Source of the DNA: Mesorhizobium loti R88b
GTDB lineage: Bacteria > Pseudomonadota > Alphaproteobacteria > Rhizobiales > Rhizobiaceae
NCBI RefSeq assembly: GCF_013170845.1
Contig: NZ_CP033367.1
Coordinates: forward strand, 6,325,001 to 6,389,000
Direction: 5' to 3'
DNA length: 64,000 bases
A program made the position numbers and the translations under genes. The notes beneath the pieces were generated by a model. That model saw only the letters and a program-made list of their open reading frames with translations. It had not been told where the DNA came from and searched no databases. Numbering within the stretch: the first letter of the stretch is position 1; each line of letters starts with the position of its first letter. Below are positions 41,702 to 50,337 of this stretch, piece after piece.

Positions 41702-43210
41702 TCAAAACCTCGGAATGTCGGGAAACGCCACCTGCCCCCGATGCACATGCATGCGCCCAAGCTCGGCGCATCGGCGCAGTTGCGGGAACACTTTTCCCGG
41801 ATTGAGCAGATGGTTGGGGTCGAAGGCGCATTTGACGCGCATTTGCTGGTCGAGGTCGACCTGGTTGAACATTTCCGGCATCAGGTCGCGCTTCTCGACC
41901 CCAACCCCATGTTCGCCTGTCAGCACGCCGCCGACCTTGACGCAGAGCCGCAAAATGTCAGCGCCGAAACTTTCGGCCTTGTCGAGTTCGCCCGGTACAT
42001 TGGCATCGTAGAGGATCAGCGGGTGCAGATTGCCGTCGCCGGCGTGAAAGACATTGGCGACACCCAAACCATATTTCTCCGAAAGCTCGCGCATGCCGGC
42101 CAGCACGCGCGGCAATTCCTTGCGCGGGATGGTGCCGTCCATGCAGTAATAGTCGGGCGAGATGCGGCCCACCGCCGGAAAGGCCGCCTTGCGGCCGGCC
42201 CAGAAACTCAGCCGCTCCTGCTCGGACTGCGAAATGCGACAGGTGGTCGAGCCGTTGCGGATGGCGATCGCCTCGACAGCGGTGATGAGATGATCGACCT
42301 CGACGCCCGGCCCGTCGAGTTCGACGATCAGCAGTGCCTCGACATCGAGGGGATAGCCGGCATGGACGAAATCCTCGGCCGCGTGGATCGCCGGCCGGTC
42401 CATCATTTCCATGCCGCCCGGAATGATGCCGGCGCCGATGATGTCGGCGACGCACTGGCCGCCCTGCTCGCTGGTCGGAAAGCCGATCAGCAGGGCGCGC
42501 GCCGTTTCCGGCTTCTTGAGGATGCGGACGGTGACCTCGGTGACGACGCCGAGCAGGCCTTCCGAACCGGTCATGACGCCGAGCAGATCGCAGCCTTCGG
42601 CGTCGAGATGACTGCCGCCGAGCCGCACCACCTCGCCGTTCATCAGCACCATCTCGATGCCAAGCACATTGTTGGCGGTGAGGCCGTATTTCAGGCAGTG
42701 CACGCCGCCGGAATTTTCCGCGACATTGCCGCCGATCGAGCAGGCGATCTGGGAGGATGGATCGGGGGCGTAATAAAAGCCCTCCTGCTCGACGGCTGAC
42801 GTGATGCCGAGATTGGTCACGCCTGGCTGGGCAACGACGATGCGATTGGGGAAGTCGATCGTCAGAATGCGGTTGAAACGGCTCATGACCAGCAGCACCG
42901 CGTCCTCGAGCGGCAGCGCGCCGCCCGACAGCGATGTACCGGAGCCGCGCGGCACGACGCGGATGTTGCGGTCGTTGCAGTATTTCAGCACGCGGGAAAC
43001 CTGCGCCACCGTCTGCGGCAGCACGACGACCAGCGGCAGTTGCCGGTAGGCGGTCAGCCCATCACTCTCGAAGGCGCGCATCTGGTTGGTCGCGTCGACG
43101 ACACCCTCGCCCGGCACGATGATGCGCATGTCGGCGACAATCTCGTCGCGCCGGCGCAGCGTGGCGTCGTCTGGTTTCGGCATGGCCAAGCCGGACATCA
43201 GCAGCCTCAT
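41702..43210 (-). CDS. glcD: Glycolate oxidase catalytic FAD subunit
   Basis: A 502-residue FAD-linked oxidase. The FAD-binding domain shows RVVPRGSGTSLSGGALPLED, YYAPDPSSQIACSIGGNVAE and GVHCLKYGLTANNVLGIEMV, and the C-terminal cap carries NVFHAGDGNLHPLI and GEHGVGVEKRDLM. It oxidises glycolate (or D-lactate) to the 2-oxoacid. First gene of the glc cluster; a putative GntR operator lies 9 bp upstream of the ATG. The ATG at 43183 is an alternative start. Confidence 0.95.
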   Translation of the reverse strand: MRLLMSGLAMPKPDDATLRRRDEIVADMRIIVPGEGVVDATNQMRAFESDGLTAYRQLPLVVVLPQTVAQVSRVLKYCNDRNIRVVPRGSGTSLSGGALPLEDAVLLVMSRFNRILTIDFPNRIVVAQPGVTNLGITSAVEQEGFYYAPDPSSQIACSIGGNVAENSGGVHCLKYGLTANNVLGIEMVLMNGEVVRLGGSHLDAEGCDLLGVMTGSEGLLGVVTEVTVRILKKPETARALLIGFPTSEQGGQCVADIIGAGIIPGGMEMMDRPAIHAAEDFVHAGYPLDVEALLIVELDGPGVEVDHLITAVEAIAIRNGSTTCRISQSEQERLSFWAGRKAAFPAVGRISPDYYCMDGTIPRKELPRVLAGMRELSEKYGLGVANVFHAGDGNLHPLILYDANVPGELDKAESFGADILRLCVKVGGVLTGEHGVGVEKRDLMPEMFNQVDLDQQMRVKCAFDPNHLLNPGKVFPQLRRCAELGRMHVHRGQVAFPDIPRF

Positions 43211-43218
43211 TTTGCTTT

Positions 43219-43241
43219 ACTGGTCAAAATCTTTTACCAGT
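43219..43241. promoter_or_regulatory. Putative GntR/FadR-type operator at the glcD promoter
   Basis: ACTGGT and ACCAGT form an inverted repeat separated by 11 bp, with A- and T-runs inside extending the symmetry. The same half-sites and the same 11-bp spacing (ATTGGA-N11-ACCAGT) precede the GntR gene at 44870. TGGT/ACCA half-sites are typical of FadR-subfamily regulators. Confidence 0.6.
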
Positions 43242-43323
43242 GAGGCGCATTCTTTGCAAACGCTACGGCGATGCGACCTCCGGCTTCAAGGTCGGGACAA
43301 GCTTCCGCAGCGGCAATCTGCCG

Positions 43324-44646
43324 CTATTCGCCCTGATGCTTCGCCGGTTCGGAATGCAACCGGCGCACGCGGCGCACGCCCCACCAGACCAGCAGGATGG
43401 CGACCGGCACGGAGGCGGCGGTGACGACTTCCGGCGCGAAGGCATGGCCGAAGATCGAGGCGCCCTTGGCGACATAGCCGATGAGGCCGACGACATAATA
43501 GGAGACGGCGGCGACCGAAAGACCCTCGACCGTCTGCTGCAGCCGCAGTTGCAGGCGGGCGCGGTTGTTCATCGAGGCGAGCAGGTCGCGGTTCTGCTTC
43601 TCGACCTCGACATCGACCCAGGTGCGCAACAGCGTCGTGGCCCGGGTCAGTTTGCGCGACAGATTGGCCTGGCGCTCTTCGACCGAGCGGCAGGTGCGCA
43701 TGGCCGGTGCAACGCGGCGCTGCAAGAACCCGCCCCAGGTGTCGTAGCCGGGTACAGCCTCTTCCTCCAGCGCTTCCAGCCGCTCCACGACGATGCCGTC
43801 ATAGGCGCGGCTGGCGCCGAAACGGTAGAGGCTGGAGGCGGCATCCGCTTCCAGTTCGGCGGCAAGCTCGGTCAGGTCGGCGAGCAGCGTCTGGCTGTCG
43901 CGGGTCTCTGCGACCTTCATTTCCAGCGTGGTCTGCGCCAGCCTGTCCTCGATGCGGCGAGCGCGGCCTGACAAGGTCAGCGCCAGCGGCAGGCCGAGCA
44001 TGGCGAGCGTGCGATAGGTTTCGATGTCGATCAGCCGCTGCGACAACGCCCCGGTACGTGCCGGCGTCAGGCCGCGATCAAGCACCAGCATCCGCGTCAT
44101 GCCGTCGCCGTCCTGGCGGAAATCGGTGACGATGGCCGCGTTGCCGCGCTCGACCAGCGAGTAGCACAGGCTGGTCGGGTCGAAAGCCGCGATCAGCCGC
44201 TCGCTTGTCTGCGTCCACTTGCGGATTTCGAGCCGAATGCCGGAGATGACGGTACCCGGCGGGCAAAACCCGTTGCCGAAGGGCGAATCCTCCTGCGTCC
44301 GGCCGCTTTCGGAAAGCGGGCCTTCCCACAGATAGGTCGAGAACTCGGTATGCCGCTCCCAGCGCAGCGAGCCCTTGCCCCATTTCATGGCATGGTGACG
44401 CGCCTGGCGGTCGGGCGCGGCGATGCCGAGGCGCCGCGACAGTTCCGAAAGCACCGCATGGTCGACGCCGGAGCCGCCTTCGGTCATGAAGGCGATCTGC
44501 ACCAGCACGCGCGGCTTCTCGATCAGCGGATGCGGCCTTGCATGGACCTCACCCAGCGCACCAGGGCGGCCCTCATGCGCGGGAAAACCCATGACGCTGC
44601 CCTTGGCACGCGGCTGGAATTCGAGATTGGACGGGTCGTCTGACAC
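43324..44646 (-). CDS. DUF3422 family membrane protein
   Basis: A 440-residue protein from a GTG at 44646 (GGGGGA upstream), chosen because family-like sequence starts near SDDPSNLEFQPRAKGSVMGF; the frame is open to 44733. The body is soluble and alpha/beta (HARPHPLIEKPRVLVQIAFM, SGRARRIEDRLAQTTLEMKV), followed near the C-terminus by coiled-coil-like helices and two membrane helices (VSYYVVGLIGYVAKGA and AASVPVAILLVWWGV). The function of the family is unknown. Convergence with nothing and proximity to glc genes do not define a role. Confidence 0.85.
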   Translation of the reverse strand: MSDDPSNLEFQPRAKGSVMGFPAHEGRPGALGEVHARPHPLIEKPRVLVQIAFMTEGGSGVDHAVLSELSRRLGIAAPDRQARHHAMKWGKGSLRWERHTEFSTYLWEGPLSESGRTQEDSPFGNGFCPPGTVISGIRLEIRKWTQTSERLIAAFDPTSLCYSLVERGNAAIVTDFRQDGDGMTRMLVLDRGLTPARTGALSQRLIDIETYRTLAMLGLPLALTLSGRARRIEDRLAQTTLEMKVAETRDSQTLLADLTELAAELEADAASSLYRFGASRAYDGIVVERLEALEEEAVPGYDTWGGFLQRRVAPAMRTCRSVEERQANLSRKLTRATTLLRTWVDVEVEKQNRDLLASMNNRARLQLRLQQTVEGLSVAAVSYYVVGLIGYVAKGASIFGHAFAPEVVTAASVPVAILLVWWGVRRVRRLHSEPAKHQGE

Positions 44647-44793
44647 GGCTTGTCCCCCGGGCTTCTTTGAACCCTCTTTCTCTTTGACCTTTGGCGTTCG
44701 CGTCCCTCTAGAGCCAATATCCAGATGACGCAAACAGCAAGTTTAGCCGAAGATGATATTGCGCCGGGCGGCAAAACCGACCCGCTTCGAGCA

Positions 44794-44816
44794 ATTGGAT
44801 AAATAATTTGACCAGT
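44794..44816. promoter_or_regulatory. Putative GntR/FadR-type operator upstream of the regulator gene
   Basis: ATTGGA-N11-ACCAGT repeats the geometry of the glcD site; a wider inverted repeat CAATTGG and CCAGTTG is also visible. It lies in the divergent region between the DUF3422 gene and the GntR gene, consistent with autoregulation. Confidence 0.55.
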
Positions 44817-44869
44817 TGGCGACGCGGGCTTTATCCTGCGCGACACCGGTTCACTGTCCAGGCAAGCTG

Positions 44870-45673
44870 TTGAGCGATATTTTTTCCAGGATCGAGCATT
44901 CGCGCACCGCCGACGAGGTGGTGCAGCAGATCGAGAGCCTCATCCTCGAAGGCGTGCTGCGCACCGGCGACCGATTGCCGGGCGAGCGTGAGCTCGCACG
45001 CCAGTTTGACGTGTCACGGCCGATTCTGCGCGACGCGCTGAAGGCCCTGGAGGGGCGTGGGCTGCTGTCGACCAAGGCCGGCGGCGGCACCCATGTCGCC
45101 GACATTATCGGCCAGCTGTTCACCAAGCCGGTGGCGGATCTGATCTCGACGCATCGCAAGGCGGTGGCCGACTATCTGGAGTATCGCCGCGAGATCGAAG
45201 GCGTAGCCGCCGAATATGCGGCGCGGCGTGCCACGCCGGAGGACCTGGCGCTGCTCGACCGCATCATGGCGCGCATGGACGATGCGCATCGCACCGGCGA
45301 TTTCGACGACGAAGCCGAGATCGACGTCGAATTCCATCACGCGATCTGCGAATGCGCGCACAACATCCTGCTCCTCCACACGCTGCGCTCATGCTACCGG
45401 CTTTTGTCGGAAGGCGTGTTCCAGAACCGGCTCCTGGTGTTCACCGTGCCCGGCGCGCGCGAAGCGCTGCTGGCGCAACACAAGGCTATCCATGCTGGGG
45501 TCAAGGCCGGCGATCCCGCCGCTGCCCGGCAAGCGGCGATGGACCATATGATCTATGTCGAGCGGTCGATGGCCGAAGCCGAGCGCAGCGGCGACTGGCA
45601 ACGCGTGTCGCGGCTGAGGTTGCGGCAGCGTTCGGAAGCCGGTGACACCGAACCAGCACGCAGACGCTCCTAG
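44870..45673 (+). CDS. GntR-family (FadR subfamily) regulator of the 2-hydroxyacid genes
   Basis: A 267-residue regulator from a TTG at 44870; the earlier TTG at 44816 would overlap the operator. The winged helix is in DRLPGERELARQFDVSRPIL and LRDALKALEGRGLLSTKAGG. The C-terminal FCD domain has the metal-binding pattern D...H...H (EIDVEFHHAICECAHN then QHKAIHAGVKAGD). It resembles GlcC, LldR and PdhR, which sense glycolate, lactate or pyruvate. It is followed by lldD and lies close to glcDEF, and both promoters share its operator-like sequence. Confidence 0.88.
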   Translation: MSDIFSRIEHSRTADEVVQQIESLILEGVLRTGDRLPGERELARQFDVSRPILRDALKALEGRGLLSTKAGGGTHVADIIGQLFTKPVADLISTHRKAVADYLEYRREIEGVAAEYAARRATPEDLALLDRIMARMDDAHRTGDFDDEAEIDVEFHHAICECAHNILLLHTLRSCYRLLSEGVFQNRLLVFTVPGAREALLAQHKAIHAGVKAGDPAAARQAAMDHMIYVERSMAEAERSGDWQRVSRLRLRQRSEAGDTEPARRRS

Positions 45674-45680
45674 AGCCGGA

Positions 45681-45733
45681 TAGAGCATGATGTCATCCGA
45701 AAACCGCTTCACACTTTTCGGCATCATGCTCTA
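45681..45733. repeat. Rhizobial intergenic palindromic element
   Basis: A 53-bp element with outer arms TAGAGCATGATG and CATCATGCTCTA and inner arms CCGAAAA and TTTTCGG forms a long hairpin between the GntR gene and lldD. This type of GAGCATGATG palindrome is dispersed in many Rhizobiales genomes (RIME-like elements). Confidence 0.8.
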
Positions 45734-45759
45734 ATTATTTCGATCAAGCGGGGACCACC

Positions 45760-46896
45760 ATGAGCGAAATTCTCACCATCGCAGACCTCAAGGATCTCGC
45801 CCGCCGGCGCGTGCCCAAGATGTTCTTCGACTATGCCGATTCCGGCGCCTGGACCGAGAGCACGTATCGGGCCAACGAGGAAGACTTCCAGAAGATCAAG
45901 TTCCGCCAGCGCGTGTTGGTCGACATGAGCAACCGCTCGCTGGAATCGACCATGATCGGCCAGAAAGTGTCGATGCCGGTGGCGCTGGCGCCGACCGGCC
46001 TGACCGGCATGCAGCACGCCGATGGCGAGATGTTGGCGGCGCAGGCGGCCGAGGAGTTCGGCGTGCCTTTCACCCTGTCGACGATGAGCATCTGCTCGAT
46101 CGAGGATGTCGCCTCGGCGACGACGAAGCCTTTCTGGTTCCAGCTCTATGTGCTGCGCGACAAGGATTTCGTGCTCAATCTGATCGACCGGGCGAAAGCG
46201 GCGAAATGCTCGGCTCTGGTGCTGACGCTCGACCTGCAGATCCTCGGCCAGCGTCACAAAGATGTCCGCAACGGGCTTTCGGCGCCGCCCAAGATGACGC
46301 TGGCCAACATCATCGACCTGGCCAGCAAGCCGCGCTGGTGCCTGGGCATTGCCGGCACCAAGCGCCGCACCTTCCGCAACATTGTCGGCCACGCCAAGGG
46401 CGTTGGCGACGTCTCGTCGCTGGGTTCATGGACGACGGAGCAGTTCGACCCGCAACTCTCGTGGAAAGATGTCGCCTGGATCAAGGAGCGCTGGGGCGGC
46501 AAGCTGATCCTGAAAGGCATCCTCGACAAGGAGGATGCGCTGATGGCGGTCAAGACCGGCGCCGATGCGATCGTGGTTTCCAACCATGGCGGGCGCCAGC
46601 TCGATGGCGCATCGTCCTCGATCATGGCGCTGGAAGAGATCGCGGACGCGGTCGGCGACCAGATCGAGGTGCACATGGACGGCGGCATCCGCTCCGGCCA
46701 GGACGTGCTGAAGGCGCTCTGCCTCGGCGCCAAGGGCACCTATATCGGCCGGCCATTCCTCTACGGCCTCGGCGCGCTCGGCAAGGAAGGGGTTACCAAA
46801 GCGTTGGAAATCATCCGCAAGGAGATGGACATCACGCTGGCGCTGTGCGGAAAGCGTCTGGTCACCGACATGGGCAAGGATCAGCTCCGGCGCTAA
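45760..46896 (+). CDS. lldD: FMN-dependent L-lactate dehydrogenase / 2-hydroxyacid oxidase
   Basis: A 378-residue FMN enzyme of standard length. Signatures are MFFDYADSGAWTESTYRANE, VALAPTGLTGMQHADGEMLA, STMSICSIEDVA, the active-site block ADAIVVSNHGGRQLDGASSS and HMDGGIRSGQDVLKALCLGA. It oxidises L-lactate (or a related L-2-hydroxyacid) to the 2-oxoacid at the inner membrane and feeds quinones. It lies directly after the FadR-type regulator, from which it is separated by the palindromic element, and 4 bp before a phosphatase gene. Confidence 0.94.
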   Translation: MSEILTIADLKDLARRRVPKMFFDYADSGAWTESTYRANEEDFQKIKFRQRVLVDMSNRSLESTMIGQKVSMPVALAPTGLTGMQHADGEMLAAQAAEEFGVPFTLSTMSICSIEDVASATTKPFWFQLYVLRDKDFVLNLIDRAKAAKCSALVLTLDLQILGQRHKDVRNGLSAPPKMTLANIIDLASKPRWCLGIAGTKRRTFRNIVGHAKGVGDVSSLGSWTTEQFDPQLSWKDVAWIKERWGGKLILKGILDKEDALMAVKTGADAIVVSNHGGRQLDGASSSIMALEEIADAVGDQIEVHMDGGIRSGQDVLKALCLGAKGTYIGRPFLYGLGALGKEGVTKALEIIRKEMDITLALCGKRLVTDMGKDQLRR

Positions 46897-46900
46897 GTCC

Positions 46901-47698
46901 GTGACATCAGACCACGGAGACCACGATACGTTGGCTGAACCCGGCATCCATTTTCTCGACGCGAACGGCCCGGACGGCATGCGCCTCTATGCGATCGGCG
47001 ACGTGCATGGCCGGCTCGACCTGCTGGCCGCCATGCACCAGCGGATCGACAGCGAGCTGGAATGGAAACCGGCTCGCGACTGGCGGGTGATCCACCTCGG
47101 CGACTATGTCGACCGCGGGCCGGACTCCAAGGGCGTCATCGATTTTCTGATCGAGGCGCGAGAACGCGACCCGCGCAATCTGATGCTCGCCGGCAACCAC
47201 GACATCGGCTTTCTCGACTTTCTGAGAACTCCCGACCCGGAAGGGCTTTTCATGCGCTATGGCGGTGTCCAGACGGCGCTGTCCTATGGTGTATCCCTGA
47301 CTGCGGACGGCAGCTGGTTTGGCAAGACGGAGACGATGAGACGAGGTCATGCGGCCCTGGTTGAAGCCGTGCCGCAAAGCCATGTCGAATTTCTTCGCTC
47401 GCTGCCGTTCTCGTTGACCTTCGGCGACTTCTTCTTCTGCCATGCCGGCATCAGGCCGGGCATTCCGCTGGAGAAGCAGAACCCGCAGGACCTGATCTGG
47501 ATCCGCGACGTTTTCCACGATCACACCGGGCTGTTCCCGAAGATCGTGGTGCATGGCCACACCCCGGTGCCGGAAGCGGAAGTGATGGCCAACCGCGTCA
47601 ATGTCGACACGCTTGCCTGGCAATCAGGCATGCTGACCGCGCTCGTCGTGGACGGCGCGGACAAACGCATCCTGGAAATAGCGATAAAGGAAGCTTGA
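46901..47698 (+). CDS. Calcineurin-like metallophosphatase (serine/threonine phosphatase type)
   Basis: A 265-residue protein from a GTG 4 bp after lldD; an ATG at 46979 is an alternative. All metallophosphatase motifs are present: YAIGDVHGRLDLL, HLGDYVDRGPDSKG, LAGNHDIGFL, and the histidines in FFFCHAGIRPG and VVHGHTPVPEAE. It resembles bacterial PrpA/ApaH-like protein phosphatases. The substrate is unknown. The spacing suggests co-transcription with lldD. Confidence 0.9.
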   Translation: MTSDHGDHDTLAEPGIHFLDANGPDGMRLYAIGDVHGRLDLLAAMHQRIDSELEWKPARDWRVIHLGDYVDRGPDSKGVIDFLIEARERDPRNLMLAGNHDIGFLDFLRTPDPEGLFMRYGGVQTALSYGVSLTADGSWFGKTETMRRGHAALVEAVPQSHVEFLRSLPFSLTFGDFFFCHAGIRPGIPLEKQNPQDLIWIRDVFHDHTGLFPKIVVHGHTPVPEAEVMANRVNVDTLAWQSGMLTALVVDGADKRILEIAIKEA

Positions 47699-47740
47699 AC
47701 CTCCGCCGCGTCGCAAGATGCGTCGCGAGCGAGACGGCTT

Positions 47741-47881
47741 TTAGCGAAGCGAGGCGGTGACGCCGTAGCCGTCGACGGCGTTGTGGTTGTTGGCGGCATC
47801 GGCGGAATAGATGCCGAGACCGCACAGCACGATGGCGGACAACATGGCAAAGGACAGAAGCGCTGTTTTCACGGACGTCAT
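47741..47881 (-). CDS. Small exported peptide (46 residues)
   Basis: An ATG at 47881 opens a 46-residue frame with a clear signal-like segment (KTALLSFAMLSAIVLCGLGI, then YSADAAN) and a short polar tail NHNAVDGYGVTASLR. A purine stretch AAGAG precedes the start. It is too short for usual gene finders and converges with the phosphatase gene. The signal-like hydrophobic run and tidy frame make it a credible gene, but no family is recognised. Confidence 0.5.
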   Translation of the reverse strand: MTSVKTALLSFAMLSAIVLCGLGIYSADAANNHNAVDGYGVTASLR

Positions 47882-48162
47882 CTCTTGTTGAGCTTGCTGC
47901 ATCTGTGCATCAGGCGGTTACCAATGCGTTGAAACGGAGAATTCGCTTCAAAGTTTCGACGATTTCGCGCTTCTAGGCGCGTTCTGTATCGACGGTGTGT
48001 CGCACGGGTCACACAAAAGGTTCATCCCGGTTGCACAGCCAATGCAGAGCGCGCGCCTTCTAGGATGGCGGGCGGACACAAGCCAAGGATGAAAGGGGTT
48101 TTCCCCAGCCGGTTTCACGGCTGCGTGCCAATTATGCCACGCGCAGACCTGGAGGCAGGCGC
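47882..48162. other. Intergenic stretch, nothing recognised
   Basis: The presumed promoter of the 46-residue peptide gene and about 280 bases with no recognised gene or RNA. A TGTGTCGCACGGGTCACAC imperfect inverted sequence occurs near 47996. Confidence 0.4.
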
Positions 48163-48861
48163 TTAGATCGTGGCTACCCAGGCGCGGGCAATGGCGAGGC
48201 CGGCGGCATCGGCGTCGGCGCCGTTGCGGGCCATCTCACCGTCTAGCCTGCCAGCCCAGTCGGGATGGCGCGCGGCGATGGTCGGCGCGAAGGAAGTACT
48301 CCAGTCCTTCACCATCGGCCGGTCGGCCTCGAAATGGAACTGGAAACCATAGACGGCGCGACCGACACGAAACGCCTGGTTTTCGGCGACGTCATTGCCG
48401 GCGAGCCGCACGGCGTTTTGCGGCAGCACGAATGTGTCGTCGTGCCACTGGAAGATCGGGAATTTTTCCGGCAGTTCGGCCAGCACCGGATCGGCCTTGG
48501 CATCCGATGTCAGCGACACACCCTGCCAGCCGAACTCATTGGCGCCGCCGATGCGGTTCTCGCCACCAAAGGCGCGGGCGACGAGCTGGCTGCCGAGACA
48601 GATACCGAGCACGGCACGGTCCTTGTCGGCGAAATCACGGGTCAGTTCGAGCAGCGCCGGGAAATAGGGGTATTCGTCGTCGGCCAAAGCGTTCTGGCCA
48701 CCGCCGAGCACCACCATGGCATCGTGCCCGGCCGCGTCGTCCGGCAGCGGATCGCCCTTGTAGGGCAAGCGCACGTCGAGATCGGCACCGGCTTCCGCAA
48801 GGGCGGCACCAACCTGGCCGAGGCCGGTATTGTCGTAGTTCTGGACCACCAGCACCCGCAT
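48163..48861 (-). CDS. Class I glutamine amidotransferase-like protein
   Basis: A 232-residue protein from the ATG at 48861. It has the triad-type elbow VLGICLGSQLVARAFGGENR (nucleophile Cys) and the late histidine-glutamate pair in YGFQFHFEADRPMVKDW, with VVLGGGQNALADDEYP near the N-terminus. It is a stand-alone GMP-synthase-type amidotransferase domain without a synthetase partner nearby. Such proteins often act on gamma-glutamyl compounds or serve in polyamine or antibiotic pathways. The substrate here is not inferable. Confidence 0.85.
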   Translation of the reverse strand: MRVLVVQNYDNTGLGQVGAALAEAGADLDVRLPYKGDPLPDDAAGHDAMVVLGGGQNALADDEYPYFPALLELTRDFADKDRAVLGICLGSQLVARAFGGENRIGGANEFGWQGVSLTSDAKADPVLAELPEKFPIFQWHDDTFVLPQNAVRLAGNDVAENQAFRVGRAVYGFQFHFEADRPMVKDWSTSFAPTIAARHPDWAGRLDGEMARNGADADAAGLAIARAWVATI

Positions 48862-48949
48862 CGCAAAACCCTGCTGACATGAAAATGACGGGACGAGCGA
48901 TATCATGCCATCCGTGTCGCAGCCAAGATGCGTACCCCAGGAGAGAACT

Positions 48950-49582
48950 ATGCCACTGCAAAACCGGGTCGATCCGTTCGGTGCCATCCACGCCGTGCCT
49001 GAGCGCGGGCTATTCACCGGCAATCGCGGCATCATCCATGACCCAGAGACAAAGACCCTGCTGAAGAAGCGCTGGGCGCTGCAGGCCTGGATCATCTGCG
49101 TGTGCCAATTCCGCAATGTGCGGCGCGAGCCGATGGGCCGAAATCGGCCGGGTGGAAGGGCCGGCTGGACCGAATTGTTCTTCCTTGACGAGGTGACGGC
49201 GCTAGCGGCGGGGCATCGGCCCTGCTTCTTTTGCCAGCGCGAGCGGGCCAAGGATTTTGTCGGCAACTTCGGCGAGGCCTACGGCATTGCCGAGCCGCGT
49301 GCCCCGCAGGTCGACAAAAGGTTGCACAAGGAGCGGCTGGCTTCGGGGGGCAAGCCGTCGAGGGTGACGTTTGACGAACTGATCGATCTGCCGGACGGAG
49401 TAATGGTTGCGGATAGCACCAACGCTTATGCCCTGCGTGGCGGCAAGGCACTGCGCTGGGCATTTGCTGGATATGGTGGGCCGATTGATTCTCGGGAGTT
49501 AGGCAACAAGATGCTCTATCGAATAACTCCGGCAACCACGGTCGCGATCCTTCGTGAAGGATATATACCGAAATGGTTTTAG
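48950..49582 (+). CDS. Conserved protein of unknown function with a CxxC motif
   Basis: A 210-residue protein from the ATG at 48950 (AGGAGAGAACT upstream). A central RPCFFCQRERAKDF contains a CxxC that could bind zinc or a disulphide. Other blocks are RWALQAWIICVCQFRNVRRE and ELFFLDEVTALAAGHRPCFF; the C-terminus reads ITPATTVAILREGYIPKWF. I know of similar conserved proteins in Rhizobiales but not of a function. It is divergent from the amidotransferase gene, with about 88 bp between the two start codons. Confidence 0.7.
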   Translation: MPLQNRVDPFGAIHAVPERGLFTGNRGIIHDPETKTLLKKRWALQAWIICVCQFRNVRREPMGRNRPGGRAGWTELFFLDEVTALAAGHRPCFFCQRERAKDFVGNFGEAYGIAEPRAPQVDKRLHKERLASGGKPSRVTFDELIDLPDGVMVADSTNAYALRGGKALRWAFAGYGGPIDSRELGNKMLYRITPATTVAILREGYIPKWF

Positions 49583-49601
49583 AACTAATCCACCCAATTC
49601 G

Positions 49602-50146
49602 CTATTGCATACCAATCATCTTAGCTTGAGTTTTTTTCAATTTCCCATAAGAATCTTCAATCAACTTATTGAACCCTACTGGATAATTGCTGTAGGATAC
49701 GTTTTCTTTAGAATCAGCTTTCTCCCAGTTTTTCACAGTTATCTTGTAGACCTCAACATGAGCTAAAAATTCCCGAAATTCTGCAGGCATTCCTGATCCG
49801 TCAATTAGATGCGCATTTTCAACGATAATTTTTTCGATCTTCAAATTTATAGGCATAAATATCTCTGCCATCCAAAGGCGCCATTGCCCCAATTCTTCAT
49901 CGCTTGGAGGGGATCCTTCCCAAAGAACGAGCCGTGAGGCCGGCATCTCGAACGAAAAGACGTCCACGCCTGGTCGGAAGCGTCACTCAACGCGAACAAC
50001 GGCCCATACAAATACTGAATTTGATCACTTATGAATTTTATTTTTGATTTTCTGGAATCTATTATTATATTATTTATATAAGTTGCTATATACCCAAATA
50101 ATGCTAATATTATTTCTGAAATTAACGTTTGCATATTACGGTCCAT
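49602..50146 (-). pseudogene. AT-rich membrane-anchored protein gene broken by a frameshift
   Basis: Two overlapping minus-strand frames make sense only as one gene. The first (from 50146) gives a membrane helix (ISEIILALFGYIATYINNII) and continues KSKIKFISDQIQYLYGPLFA and FRPHGSFFGKDP-like sequence. The second frame picks up at PPSDEELGQWRLWMAEIF and runs to 49602 (ENAHLIDGSGMPAEFREFLA). The switch lies at the four-base G run 49909-49912, where gain or loss of a base would join the frames. The combined protein would be about 180 residues, of a membrane-anchored uncharacterised family I recall from other proteobacteria. AT-rich composition indicates recent transfer. Confidence 0.6.
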
Positions 50147-50337
50147 TCATCTTTATTTTAATGATGATAAACTATTTGCCACTGTAGTGCAGAAAGCGTT
50201 CGTTTCCTAGTCTCCATATGCCTACTTAGGCTTCTTTAATCGGCGGATTTTTGTATCAGAGGTAGTAACGAGGCTATCGCTGGAATGGCGTTTGTATTGC
50301 CCTTGACGCCGGCGGCCGGCTCGCCCATTCCTCGGCG

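Noticed and set aside
40374..42799. Two long plus-strand open frames (412 and 352 residues)
   Set aside because: Antisense to glcE and glcD; no motifs.
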